64,000 bases of DNA from CAYFLR01 sp964343805 (lineage in GTDB: Bacteria > Bdellovibrionota_B > Oligoflexia > CAYFLR01). The DNA is taken from assembly GCA_964343805.1 (NCBI GenBank), contig CAYFLR010000030.1, positions 1 to 64,000 of the forward strand. The letters run 5' to 3'. Within the stretch, counting starts at the first letter, position 1; every line of letters begins with the position of its first letter. The notes under the pieces were generated by a model that saw only the letters and a list, made by a program, of their open reading frames with translations, made no database searches and had not been told where the DNA came from. This document shows positions 51,020 through 60,370 of this stretch, piece by piece. The translations under genes were made by a program, and so were the position numbers.

Positions 51020-53383
51020 TTAGGGTTGGTTTAAACCGCCTACACGAGGTTGTCCGACATGCATAATTTGATCAGCTTCCTTACGAGTGATCTCTTCCCA
51101 ATTACGCACTCTGCTGGGGAGCTTCATTAAAATCATTCCCTCTTCTGCAAAAAGAGAAGACATAGAACGACCAATATCATCCCCTAACCAGGTTTTTTCT
51201 CGGGTATTGACTTCTCCTGCTAAAGAGGCCATCTGTTTTAAACTTTTAGTGATTTTGAGTTTACGATGTAAAAAGTAATTTAAAAAGCCATCCACTAAAT
51301 CAGGTGTATTCTCTAGGATTCTTTTGTCATCCTCTTCAGTAATGGGTTCGCCTTCTACATAGCCTTTTTCCACCATCTGGTTAAATTTCATTTTGGTCAT
51401 TTTCATGGAGAGCAGTTCCACTGCATAATAGAGTCGTTCAGCATTTAAGATCTGACCAATTTCTTCGGAGGTATTGAGAGAAGTGAAAACACTTTTCATA
51501 CCGGATAGCCCATCTACTTCATGATCTAAGGTCATTTCATTATTTTCAGGATTAATCAGCAGACGATGCTGCAGAGTCCAAAATTGACTGGGAACCATAT
51601 CCAAACTAAACATGGAGCGAAGCATCCCTAACCAGGTCACTCGATAAGCATAGGGCTTGGTGGCTGCAAAAGTGATGAGCTTATTTACTGCATCATGGCT
51701 TAAGTAGGTTTGTGCGGGATCAGTCAAAGAAGAGTAGAGCGCAGGGCTAAACTCTTTAACTTGAGTGGTAGATTTTAATCCCTCTAAGCCAGCAATGAGT
51801 TTCAAGCAAGCTTGTTGACGTCTTTTTACTCTCTTGGTTGGAACCTTATCACTCATGTACTTGGCGTTATGAACAAAATGCATACACATGGGATAGACAA
51901 ACTCCCTGGTGCTATCCACAAAGTCACTGTTAAAAGAGCGATTATCCACCAAAGCAAGTTCAATTGATTTACCGGGTGAAAGATGGGTGTCTAAAAGGAT
52001 TGACCCTGAAATATGGGAAAGAAAGTAAATAGAGCCATTCATTAAACTGGAGGTCACCATATAATCAGCCAAGGAAAAAGCAATGGCATGAGGTCCTAGA
52101 AAAGGAACTTTGTTAACTGTGAAATCACGAAGTCTTTCCGTCACAACTTTTTTATCAAGTCCAGCGGGAACTCGAATAAATTTAGTAATAAAAGTTCCCC
52201 AATCCGGAGAGGTGATAATCCTTTGAATGGGAGTCATGAGAAATTGGTAGGTCTTAAATGTTCCATTCCCAATGCTCTTTAAAACTCTTCGGGTTGCTGG
52301 TGAATTGGCAAAAAACTTTCTTCCTTTGGTATCTTTAGCTTTAACTTCTTCACCGGGTTTTTTAGCAGCTTTTCTTTCAGCTAAAGGTCCTTTATCAATA
52401 GCCTCTTGCGAATTTTTATCCATGGAAAGTTTAACCAGGTATCTAACTACCCACTCTACATTCCCCCGATTGGCTCCGGTTTTGATCAAACCACCGGCAA
52501 TGGCTCCTAGAATCCATGCTCTATTTGCTCGGGTTTTGTAATACTCATCGAGTTCAACCAATTCGGGATTAAAGATATGCTCTCTGGGATCCCAAGGAAG
52601 TTGATGTTTCACCGCATAAGATTTGGCCCCTTTCACAAAAGAGTAGTATCTATGAAGAACATAAAGCTGTTTCAAAGTGGCATAAGTGAATGCCGCAGTA
52701 AAAGTAGGTTCGACTCCTAAAGAAGTAATAATAGCAATGCCCCAGGCTCTGGAACTTCCGGTCAAGGAGGCTAAAACCTGATAGATAAAAGCTGCGATTC
52801 CTCCACCGATTCGACTGGCAAAAGTGGCATTTTGGGTAATGACTCGGTCAAACAAAAATTCAAAGGGAATATCAGTAAAATCTTCAATCTTATTCACCTC
52901 ACCCACGGTCATACCGTATTTCTGAGGATGCTTTAGCATATCGGCTTTCAGCTCACTAATAAGAGCCTGATTTGCTGTATGAAGGTCTTCAACGGAATCT
53001 GGCATACCGGCAGCTACTGTCAATTTTGAAAGATAATCCAGTAATGCCGAGCTTTTATCCGTCACTTGATCCCCAGGAGTGAGCAGTTTCTCTCGATCGG
53101 CTCGAGCGGGATAGCTTTGAAAGTAAGGTGTTTGCTCGGTAAGAATCTCATTATAAGCTACAGCCTCAATTGTCTCTTTTGAAAGATCGGTCGGCCTTAG
53201 TGAGTAGAGACTGGTATTTAAAAGAGAGATCTCTTCACCATCTAGTTTTGGCTCAATTAAAACTGTTGATTTGGGCCCACTCGTCTCTCCTCCTGATTGG
53301 GTCTCACTGCTTGTGGGTCTCAACTTACAACCACTCAGCCACAACAAAGATAAGACAATGATAACACTAATAAAAGTTCTCAT
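51020..53383 (-). CDS. Large helical lipoprotein, unknown function
   Basis: A 787-residue protein; the ATG at 53383 follows AAGGGACGG. Signal MRTFISVIIVLSLLWLSGC, a canonical lipobox. Mostly helical with several hydrophobic segments (RIGGGIAAFIYQVLASLTGS; AWGIAIITSLGVEPTFTAAF; FSLADYMVTSSLMNGSIYFL), so it may insert into a membrane. A charged stretch near 350-380 (ERKAAKKPGEEVKAKDTKGR) looks like a loop. Not recognised. The next gene starts 10 bases after its stop, forming a pair; they may act together in the envelope. Confidence 0.72.
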   Translation of the reverse strand: MRTFISVIIVLSLLWLSGCKLRPTSSETQSGGETSGPKSTVLIEPKLDGEEISLLNTSLYSLRPTDLSKETIEAVAYNEILTEQTPYFQSYPARADREKLLTPGDQVTDKSSALLDYLSKLTVAAGMPDSVEDLHTANQALISELKADMLKHPQKYGMTVGEVNKIEDFTDIPFEFLFDRVITQNATFASRIGGGIAAFIYQVLASLTGSSRAWGIAIITSLGVEPTFTAAFTYATLKQLYVLHRYYSFVKGAKSYAVKHQLPWDPREHIFNPELVELDEYYKTRANRAWILGAIAGGLIKTGANRGNVEWVVRYLVKLSMDKNSQEAIDKGPLAERKAAKKPGEEVKAKDTKGRKFFANSPATRRVLKSIGNGTFKTYQFLMTPIQRIITSPDWGTFITKFIRVPAGLDKKVVTERLRDFTVNKVPFLGPHAIAFSLADYMVTSSLMNGSIYFLSHISGSILLDTHLSPGKSIELALVDNRSFNSDFVDSTREFVYPMCMHFVHNAKYMSDKVPTKRVKRRQQACLKLIAGLEGLKSTTQVKEFSPALYSSLTDPAQTYLSHDAVNKLITFAATKPYAYRVTWLGMLRSMFSLDMVPSQFWTLQHRLLINPENNEMTLDHEVDGLSGMKSVFTSLNTSEEIGQILNAERLYYAVELLSMKMTKMKFNQMVEKGYVEGEPITEEDDKRILENTPDLVDGFLNYFLHRKLKITKSLKQMASLAGEVNTREKTWLGDDIGRSMSSLFAEEGMILMKLPSRVRNWEEITRKEADQIMHVGQPRVGGLNQP

Positions 53384-53489
53384 AACCGTCCCTTTCCTTA
53401 AGAATGATTTGATTGGTCTAGGTATTATAGCAGATTTCAAGGGTTCATATAAGTTGAATAGATCTAACCTAAGAAAGTCATTTGATAAT

Positions 53490-53519
53490 TTGAAAGAATT
53501 TCCCGGTTAATGATATACT
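53490..53519 (+). promoter_or_regulatory. Sigma-70-type promoter of the aspartase gene
   Basis: TTGAAA (53490-53495), 18-base spacer, TATACT (53514-53519). The transcript would begin near 53526, about 30 bases before the ATG at 53556, which has TTGGAG as SD. Confidence 0.5.
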
Positions 53520-53555
53520 TAAATAAACTTAGTATGTCTTAATTGGAGATGATGA

Positions 53556-54992
53556 ATGAAGAAGAAGAAGAATCAGGAAACAAGAAAAGAGGTGGACCTA
53601 CTTGGTAAAATGGAGATCCCGGCAGATGCCTATTATGGAATACATACTCAAAGAGCCGTAGAAAACTTTCAACTCTCCTTTGAGAAAATTGCCTATAATA
53701 GACATCTGATTAAATCTATGATTCTGGTAAAAAAGGCTTCAGCTAAAGCCAATCTCATTCTTGGCACTCTACCTAAAGAGGTGGGTAAAGTTATCATCGA
53801 AGCCTGCGATAAGATCTTAGCCAAACAAGACAAATATGCGAAATACTTTCCAATCGATGTTTATCAAGGGGGAGCTGGGACTTCGGTTAATATGAATACC
53901 AATGAAGTCATCGCCAATGTGGCGCTAGAATTGATGGGAGATAAAAAAGGAAATTATAAAAAAGTGAGCCCCAATGACCATGTGAATCGATGTCAATCCA
54001 CTAACGATGCCTATCCTACAGGCCTACGCTTAGGAGCCTGGTACAGCAATCAAGAGTTGATAGCAAAAGTTAAATACTTAGCAGAGGGATTTGAACAAAA
54101 AGGCAAAGAGTTTTCCAATATTCTTAAAATGGGTCGAACCCAGTTACAGGATGCAGTTCCAATGACTCTAGGGCAAGAATTTGAGGCCTATGCCATCACC
54201 CTCTTTGAAGAAATTAATTCTCTCAAATTAGCCGGTGAGATGCTGTTAGAAATGAATTTGGGTGCCACTGCCATTGGGACCGGCATCAATGCCCCAGAAG
54301 GCTACAAAGATATTGTTCTGCAACAACTCCGAGAGGTGACTGATCTTCCCATTCGGGGAGTTAAAAATTTAATGGAAGCCACCAGTGACACCGGGGCTTA
54401 TGTTTTATTATCAGGATCTCTTAAGCGATTAGCTGTCAAAATATCAAAAATCTGTAATGACCTTAGACTACTCAGCTCAGGACCTCGGGCAGGATTCAAT
54501 GAAATTAACTTGCCTGAATTACAGGCTGGTTCCTCGATTATGCCCGCCAAAGTGAATCCTGTGATGCCTGAAGTGATCAATCAAGTCTGCTATAAAGTGA
54601 TTGGAAATGACCTTACTATCACCATGGCTGCTGAAGCAGGTCAACTGCAGCTCAATGTAATGGAACCTGTGATTTCTCAATCCCTATTTGAAACTCTTCA
54701 TCTTTTAAAAAGCTCTTGTTTGATCTTACGAGAAAAGTGTATTGATGATATCAAAGCAAATAAAGAGGTCTGTGAACGGTATGTCTATGATAGTATTGGA
54801 ATCATTACTTACCTATCTCCACTCATTGGTCATCATAAATGTGATTTAGTAGGAAAAGAGTGCGCTAAAACGGGGAAAACCGTCCAACAAGTGCTCTTAG
54901 AAAAGAAATACCTCACCCAAAAGGAAATAGACAAGGTTTTTAACTTTGAAAACTTCTTAAAACCTCAATACAGCGCGAAGAGATACCATTAA
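53556..54992 (+). CDS. aspA: Aspartate ammonia-lyase
   Basis: A 478-residue cytoplasmic enzyme of the fumarase/aspartase superfamily that splits aspartate into fumarate and ammonia. Motifs: VDLLGKMEIPADAYYGIHTQ (the aspartase-type start), GAGTSVNMNTNEVIAN, CQSTNDAYPT, GRTQLQDAVPMTLGQEF, and the signature AGSSIMPAKVNPVMPEVINQ carrying the catalytic Ser loop. The GIHTQRA opening favours aspartase over class II fumarase. It fits metabolically with the asparaginase at 16900 and Tct carboxylate uptake. It has its own promoter. Confidence 0.92.
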   Translation: MKKKKNQETRKEVDLLGKMEIPADAYYGIHTQRAVENFQLSFEKIAYNRHLIKSMILVKKASAKANLILGTLPKEVGKVIIEACDKILAKQDKYAKYFPIDVYQGGAGTSVNMNTNEVIANVALELMGDKKGNYKKVSPNDHVNRCQSTNDAYPTGLRLGAWYSNQELIAKVKYLAEGFEQKGKEFSNILKMGRTQLQDAVPMTLGQEFEAYAITLFEEINSLKLAGEMLLEMNLGATAIGTGINAPEGYKDIVLQQLREVTDLPIRGVKNLMEATSDTGAYVLLSGSLKRLAVKISKICNDLRLLSSGPRAGFNEINLPELQAGSSIMPAKVNPVMPEVINQVCYKVIGNDLTITMAAEAGQLQLNVMEPVISQSLFETLHLLKSSCLILREKCIDDIKANKEVCERYVYDSIGIITYLSPLIGHHKCDLVGKECAKTGKTVQQVLLEKKYLTQKEIDKVFNFENFLKPQYSAKRYH

Positions 54993-55084
54993 AGTAACTT
55001 TAACTTGAATTAACTTGCCAACTTTTGTACTCCTATGACAGGATACCCTTTGAGGAGATGGTATTGTATTCAAAAGGAGTTTTT

Positions 55085-56527
55085 ATGAAGTTCTATATGG
55101 GTCTCTTCCTCTTTTTTCTCCTCAATTCAGCCTATGCCAAGAATAACCACCTTACCATTGTCCAAATGTTTCAATGGAGCTGGGAAGATCTCGCGAAAGA
55201 ATGCACCCTTCACCTGGGACCTGCAGGTTATTCCGGTGTTATGATTTCTCCCCCCAATGAACATGTTCTTATCGACAAAAACCCTTGGTATGAAAGATAT
55301 CAACTGGTGAGTTATCAGATAAATAGCCGCAGTGGAGATCGCCAAGCCTTCAAAGAGATGATTCAAACTTGTCACCAAGCCAATGTGGAAATTTATGCGG
55401 ATGTAGTGATTAACCATACCACCGGCCTTGCAGAACAAAATGAGATCAAAAACGGATATGCTGGTTCCACCTTTTCGGCCTACAGCTACCCTGATTATGA
55501 AGAGCAACACTTTCATAAGTGTGGTCTGAATGGTGATAATAGTATCAAAGATTATAAAAATAGATTTGAAGTGCAAAACTGCAATCTCGCTTACTGCCTT
55601 GATTTAAAAACATCTCTCCCTTACGTCCAACAAAAACTCACCGCCTACCTAAATGATTTAATATCCCTAGGAGTGGATGGTTTTCGCGTGGATGCCGCCA
55701 AGCACATCCCGGTTGAAGATATGAACAGGATTTATGCGGGGCTAACCAAGCCAGTTTATATTTTTCAAGAGGTGGTAGATTATGGTGGTGAAGGTGTTTC
55801 GAGTAATGAATATATTCCCTTTGGAGATATCACAGAATTTAAATACGCCTATCAAATCAGCCATGGATTTAAAAAGGGTAACCTAGAACGATTTCGCACC
55901 CTGGGAACCGAGTGGTGGATGCTTCCATCAGAGAATGCCATCTCCTTTGTGGACAACCATGATTTGCAACGAAAACATCTCGATGAGAATGTGACTCATA
56001 AAAATAAACAGCTCTACACCCTAGCTAACATCTTTCTTTTAGCCTGGCCCTATGGTCGTCCGAAAGTTATGTCCAGTTATGAATTCTCCTCTTTTGAAGA
56101 TGGCCCTCCTATGAATGAACTGGGAGAGATCTGTGGTATCCACACGCTCGCAAAATGCGAGAGTCCACTCCCTCGTAAGTGGGTGATGGAACACCGCTGG
56201 CTTCCTATCAAAAATATGGTTCACTTTAGAAAAGTAGCCGCTCAAACAGCGGTGAAAAACTGGTGGAGTAATGGTCATAGCCAGATTGCCTTTGCCCGTG
56301 GAGATCAAGGCTTTGTGGTGATTAACAATGAGAGCTATATTCTAAATGAAAACTTAACCACCCTCATGGAACCAGGAAAATACTGCGATGTGGTAACAGG
56401 AAATCGAATTACAGCAACTAATACCTGCTCGGGCAAAACTATCACGGTGAATGCTCATGGAATGATCAGTGTTGACCTTCCTCCAGAAACAGCGATTGCT
56501 ATTCATAATGGTGAGAAACTCAATTAA
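55085..56527 (+). CDS. Secreted alpha-amylase (GH13)
   Basis: The ATG at 55085 follows AAAGGAGTTTTT; the longer frame from 55025 would bury this SD. 480 residues with signal MKFYMGLFLFFLLNSAYA. The catalytic barrel opens with TIVQMFQWSWEDLAKECTLH, typical of animal-type alpha-amylases. Region I DVVINHTTG, II GFRVDAAKHIP (nucleophile Asp), III IFQEVVDYGG (acid/base Glu), IV FVDNHDLQRKH. A C-terminal beta domain ends the chain (FVVINNESYILNENLTTLME). It should hydrolyse starch or glycogen outside the cell or in the periplasm. A structured repeat starts at its stop codon. Confidence 0.93.
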   Translation: MKFYMGLFLFFLLNSAYAKNNHLTIVQMFQWSWEDLAKECTLHLGPAGYSGVMISPPNEHVLIDKNPWYERYQLVSYQINSRSGDRQAFKEMIQTCHQANVEIYADVVINHTTGLAEQNEIKNGYAGSTFSAYSYPDYEEQHFHKCGLNGDNSIKDYKNRFEVQNCNLAYCLDLKTSLPYVQQKLTAYLNDLISLGVDGFRVDAAKHIPVEDMNRIYAGLTKPVYIFQEVVDYGGEGVSSNEYIPFGDITEFKYAYQISHGFKKGNLERFRTLGTEWWMLPSENAISFVDNHDLQRKHLDENVTHKNKQLYTLANIFLLAWPYGRPKVMSSYEFSSFEDGPPMNELGEICGIHTLAKCESPLPRKWVMEHRWLPIKNMVHFRKVAAQTAVKNWWSNGHSQIAFARGDQGFVVINNESYILNENLTTLMEPGKYCDVVTGNRITATNTCSGKTITVNAHGMISVDLPPETAIAIHNGEKLN

Positions 56528-56692
56528 CACAGCGGCTGTTCATCTATACCAGTAAACGTTGACAAACAGAAACGGGCAGCCGCAAGGCAACGAAAAAAAA
56601 TGCGAAAGGACAGTACGCAAAGAATGTACGGACTTGAGCATTTTTTTGAAGTCAACACAGCGGATGTTCGTTTATGGAAGTCAACGCAGTGG
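56526..56692. repeat. Structured repeat element, copy A
   Basis: The element begins in the amylase stop codon and ends over the stop of the convergent radical-SAM gene. An outer imperfect 26-bp stem pairs GTTGAC...AAACG...CCGC (56559-56584) with GCGGATGTTCGTTT...GTCAAC (56660-56685); an inner stem pairs AAAAAAATGC with GCATTTTTTT. It shares GCAAGGC, CAGTACG and TTTATGGAAG with copy B at 62598, in the same order. A 40-base direct repeat (AACACAGCGG...TGTTC) flanks it. Not recognised. Confidence 0.75.
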
Positions 56693-57929
56693 GCCGAATT
56701 TATAATTGACAATAGCCTCAGCAAAAATATTAGGGACATGCCCGTAATTTTTTAAACGGGCTTTCCACTCCATTCGATCTCGTCGGTTGATCTTAATGGC
56801 TTCATCTACTTTACCCTCAATCTTCTCACTCGGAACTCGATAGCGCCCTTCGTATTTTAGAATACACCAATAAGAGACTAAGGTGCTGCCGAGTAGGGCA
56901 TAAGTTTTGGCATAATCTTCTACCGTTTCGGATGGAAATCCCACCATCACAATAGAGTTAAGACTCTTCACCTTGGTTTTTCCCACTACAAAATTCACCA
57001 TATCAACGAACTCTTCGATCTTATAGTTGCGTCCCATTAAATCGAGAATTCGATTGGAACCTGATTGCACAGGGGTTCCAAAAGACCTAATCTTACCGGT
57101 TTGAAAAATCGGCTCCAAACGATCCATATATTTGATGACCCATTCGGGTTCCACATAGTGCATATCAACGACAAAGTCACCCTTAACTTTAACCACCTCT
57201 CCGAGTAAATCAGCTAGACACTGACCGTTCTCTTGTCCCCAGCAACCCATATCAGTTCCGGAAAAAGAGATGGTTTTAAAGCCACGGCGCACCGCATTTT
57301 CCACTTGGGGAATTATTTGATCTAATCCTGCACTTTGAATTCGACCACGGGCATGCTTTATAGCACAGAAGGTACATTTACCAAGACAACCATTTCCACC
57401 ATGAATGAAATACCAATCAGTCATAGGAAGGGAGTCCAACCAAGCAGGCACTGGAACAAAAGGAACCCATTGCTGAACTTTTTGAAAGAAGGTTTTTAAT
57501 TTAATGCCAATCTGAAAGGTATCACTTTGCAGATACTCATTCATATTCACACTGTTGGGTAATACCTGTTTCATTGGTGTGGTAGGAGGAATCACCTCCT
57601 CGATCTTNNNNNNNNNNNNNNNNNNNNNNNNNNNNNNNNNNNNNNNNNNNNNNNNNNNNNNAAGAATCAGGGGCAATTTTGGGAAAACAGCCGGAAACTA
57701 GAATCTTTGCCTGATCTTTTTTTCCTGACATCGCCTCTGTAATATGTTCAAAGGATTCATCTTCATACTGTTGATTGAAGGCACAGGTGGCAACCAGAAT
57801 CACATCAGCTTTGCTTTGATCATCTACTTCTTTTAGATTATTCTTCTCCATATATTTGCGCAGCTGATTGGTCTCTACAATCAGCTCAGTGCAGGAATGA
57901 GCGGATGCCACGATTTTAAAAGTTTCCAT
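56681..57929 (-). CDS. Radical-SAM methylthiotransferase-like protein (gene holds an assembly gap)
   Basis: One gene read through a 54-N gap; frames on the two sides differ, which I ascribe to the unmeasured gap. The N-terminal part has the three Cys of the MTTase domain (SAHSCTELIVETNQL, LVATCAFNQQY, LVSGCFPKI). After the gap comes GNGCLGKCTFCAIKHARGRI, the CxxxCxxC radical-SAM cluster, then FGTPVQSGSNRILDLMGRNY and VMVGFPSETVEDY. It resembles MiaB/MtaB, which add a methylthio group to tRNA bases. It ends at about 40 residues past the barrel with no clear TRAM domain. It forms an operon with the methyltransferase 12 bases upstream. Confidence 0.82.
57608..57661. other. Assembly gap (54 N) in the radical-SAM gene
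   Basis: A run of 54 N splits the gene between the SGCFPKIAPDS and KIEEVIPP segments. This is where MTTases have the linker between N-terminal and radical-SAM domains. Actual length unknown. Confidence 0.95.
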
Positions 57930-57941
57930 CAGTCACTCTCC

Positions 57942-58571
57942 TTATTTTTTTCGAGCGGTCCCTATCACAAAATGACGTTCGAGTTTCACCTCCACATCTT
58001 CAAAATCAGAGCTATTGATCAGCTCTTGAAATTGCTCTTCACTAAAAGGGCCATGAGAGTCTCCACCGTGATAGCCATGCCAATCTTTAAAATCCACTAG
58101 AAAAAGAGATCCCCCTGGTTTGAGCACTCGATGCATTTCAGCAACTACCTTTTCCGGCTCCGCCATTTCATGCATAAAATTCCCGGAAACCGCCCAATTC
58201 ACAGAATCACTTTCTAAGCCGGATTTGGTGGCATCATCTTTGATTATTTCGATCTTATCTTCTAGAGAGGCTTTGCGAGCTCGATGATCTAAATGGCTTA
58301 ACATTACATCAGAGAGATCCAAGCAATAAACTTTACCTTGGCTTAATTGCTTGGCAATGGGAATACTGAAATTACCGGAACCGGCTCCCACATCCAAAAT
58401 TTTTTCATCCCCATTGGTAATTTGCTTAGCGATCTCTTTATGCAGATGAGGCCAGTAGTTACCAAAGATAGTTTTTTCCACAAACCTACGCCAGCCGGTG
58501 CCAAAAAACCAAGCATTAAACTTACCTCGAGTGCCTGTCCACTCTTCATGTAGATGATGTTGTTCACTCAC
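57942..58571 (-). CDS. Class I SAM-dependent methyltransferase
   Basis: A 209-residue soluble protein starting at GTG with AAGGAG upstream. Motif I is ILDVGAGSGNFSIPIAKQ, motif II follows in VYCLDLSDVMLSHLDHRARK, motif IV in NWAVSGNFMHEMAEPEK and post-motif VLKPGGSLFLVDFKDWHG. This is the Methyltransf_11 type. Its substrate is unknown. It is the first gene of a two-gene operon with the radical-SAM protein, so the two may modify the same RNA or metabolite. Confidence 0.88.
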   Translation of the reverse strand: MSEQHHLHEEWTGTRGKFNAWFFGTGWRRFVEKTIFGNYWPHLHKEIAKQITNGDEKILDVGAGSGNFSIPIAKQLSQGKVYCLDLSDVMLSHLDHRARKASLEDKIEIIKDDATKSGLESDSVNWAVSGNFMHEMAEPEKVVAEMHRVLKPGGSLFLVDFKDWHGYHGGDSHGPFSEEQFQELINSSDFEDVEVKLERHFVIGTARKK

Positions 58572-58680
58572 TTTGCTCTCCTTAAGTGAAATTACGGTTA
58601 ATGGTGATCCGATAGTATCTTCTTAAAAAGGGATTGGTCAATAATAGATTTAGACAGGGCATTAAGCTGCTAAAATCGTG

Positions 58681-58745
58681 AGATAAAGCCAGTTATAAAA
58701 ATTTATACCTGGCTTTATCTTCCACTATACATTAAGATAAAGCCA
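58681..58745. promoter_or_regulatory. 40-bp near-perfect palindrome plus third half-site
   Basis: AGATAAAGCCAG (58681-58692) pairs with CTGGCTTTATCT (58709-58720); between them TATAAA and TTTATA also pair, so 36 of 40 bases are symmetric. GATAAAGCCA recurs at 58736-58745. This lies 22-87 bases before the ATPase gene and could be an operator, a cruciform or a mobile-element end. Confidence 0.65.
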
Positions 58746-58767
58746 AATATAAATAAATGAGGCTGTT

Positions 58768-60204
58768 ATGATTATCACTGGCAGGGAAAATGAACAAAAA
58801 ATATTGAATAGAAGTTTAAAATCGAAAAGGTCCGAATTATTAGCCATATACGGAAGGAGAAGGATTGGAAAAACTTTTTTAATTCGAGAGTATTTTACCA
58901 ACTATCCCTTATATATTGAATTTACCGGCCAATACAAGGCTCCCATAAAAACTCAAATAGATAATTTTGTGCAAATAATTGAGGAAAAATGGTTAAAAAA
59001 AAGAGTGGCAATTAGACCCAAAAACTGGAAAGAGGTCTTTTCTTTACTAAAAGATCAAGTAACCCAATTGCCACAAAAGAAAAAAGTAGTCATTTTTATT
59101 GATGAACTACCCTGGTTCAATACCCCTCGATCTCAATTCTTATCCCATTTAACTTATTTTTGGAACGGTTTTGCTGAAAAACATCGAAATATTCTGTTAA
59201 TTGTTTGTGGTTCTGCCGCAAGTTGGATGATCGAAAATATAGTAAACAGTAAAGGGGGGCTCCACAATAGGCTTACCCAAGCTCCTATTCAATTATCACC
59301 CTTTACTTTAAAAGAGGTTTCACTCTTTTTAGAGAAGAAAAAGATTAAATGGGAGAAAAGAACAATTGTTGATTTGTATATGATAACAGGAGGTGTTCCA
59401 TACTACCTAGAGGCTTTAGAAAAGAAGCACTCCCTAATTCAAAACATTGATAAAATTTGTTTTCATAAAAATGGTATTTTACTGGAAGAGTATGAAAGAT
59501 TATTTGATTCACTTTTTAACAACTCAAATATACATAAAAAAATTGTAGAGTCGTTGGTTAAAGTCAAAAAAGGAATGTTGAGAAAAGAGTTGCTGAAAAA
59601 AATGAAGGTTAAGGGTCATCCTTCGGGAGCTTTCCAAAGAGCTCTAAAGAACCTAGAAGAGTCAGACTTTATCCAAGTTACTCCAGGATTTCGCAAAAAT
59701 GAAAGAGACCGAGTTTACCGCATTAAAGACGAGTACACAGTCTTCTATTTAAATTGGATCAAGAGCCTCAGAAGTAGAATTAAAAGCGGCCAAATTAGCA
59801 ATTATTGGAGTCAGCAGTCACAAACTCAAGGATACAAAGCTTGGTCTGGCTTTGCCTTTGAAGGAGTCTGTTTAAAACACTTTGAGGAAATAAAAAAAGC
59901 TTTAGGTATTAGCGGAATACAAGTAATTCCCGGACAATGGCATGGTAAAGAAAGCCAAATTGATTTGCTTTTGGATCGAGCTGATAGAACTATCTCAATA
60001 TGCGAGATGAAGTATTTCAAAGGGGAGTATACGGTTAGCAAAGAGTACGCCAGAAAGTTTGAAGAAAAACAGAACCTTTTTCGCCGAGAGTCTGGTGTTA
60101 AAGAGAGTTTTCATCGAGTCCTTGTTACTTCTCATGGGGTTCAAATTAATAACAAATTCCATGACAGCTTTGACCTTGAAATAACTTTAGACCAACTTTT
60201 TTAA
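58768..60204 (+). CDS. AAA ATPase fused to a PD-(D/E)XK nuclease-like domain (DUF234 type)
   Basis: A 478-residue soluble protein; SD GAGG. The start MIITGRENEQKILNRSLK leads to Walker A IYGRRRIGKTFLIREYF, Walker B VVIFIDELPWFNTP, and a sensor region LLIVCGSAASWM. A winged-helix-like part (GAFQRALKNLEESDFIQVTP) follows. The C-terminus has IDLLLDRADRTISICEMKYF, an Asp...Glu-x-Lys pattern of PD-(D/E)XK nucleases. This is the archaeal-type ATPase family found sporadically in bacteria and often treated as a selfish or toxin-like gene. It stands alone behind a palindrome, which suggests transfer. Confidence 0.85.
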   Translation: MIITGRENEQKILNRSLKSKRSELLAIYGRRRIGKTFLIREYFTNYPLYIEFTGQYKAPIKTQIDNFVQIIEEKWLKKRVAIRPKNWKEVFSLLKDQVTQLPQKKKVVIFIDELPWFNTPRSQFLSHLTYFWNGFAEKHRNILLIVCGSAASWMIENIVNSKGGLHNRLTQAPIQLSPFTLKEVSLFLEKKKIKWEKRTIVDLYMITGGVPYYLEALEKKHSLIQNIDKICFHKNGILLEEYERLFDSLFNNSNIHKKIVESLVKVKKGMLRKELLKKMKVKGHPSGAFQRALKNLEESDFIQVTPGFRKNERDRVYRIKDEYTVFYLNWIKSLRSRIKSGQISNYWSQQSQTQGYKAWSGFAFEGVCLKHFEEIKKALGISGIQVIPGQWHGKESQIDLLLDRADRTISICEMKYFKGEYTVSKEYARKFEEKQNLFRRESGVKESFHRVLVTSHGVQINNKFHDSFDLEITLDQLF

Positions 60205-60370
60205 AATCAACACTTACACTAAATTACTACTTAAAAATTAACTGGAAAATTATAAAATTGATACTTTATGGGCATTTATCCTTACAGTTTTATTTAATTT
60301 TTAACCATGTTAGGATGTTAATAAAAATATGAATACAGAGAGAGAGATCATATGCTCTTGGAGTTCTTTT

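Noticed and set aside
56526..56692. Repeat copy A as a classical integron attC site
   Set aside because: I do not find the core RYYYAAC and GTTRRRY pair in the right positions, and no integrase gene is in the window; kept only as a hypothesis.
56528..56755. 76-codon frame in the amylase reading frame after its stop
   Set aside because: It runs through repeat copy A and antisense to the radical-SAM gene; copy B gives no matching protein, so it is not a read-through domain.
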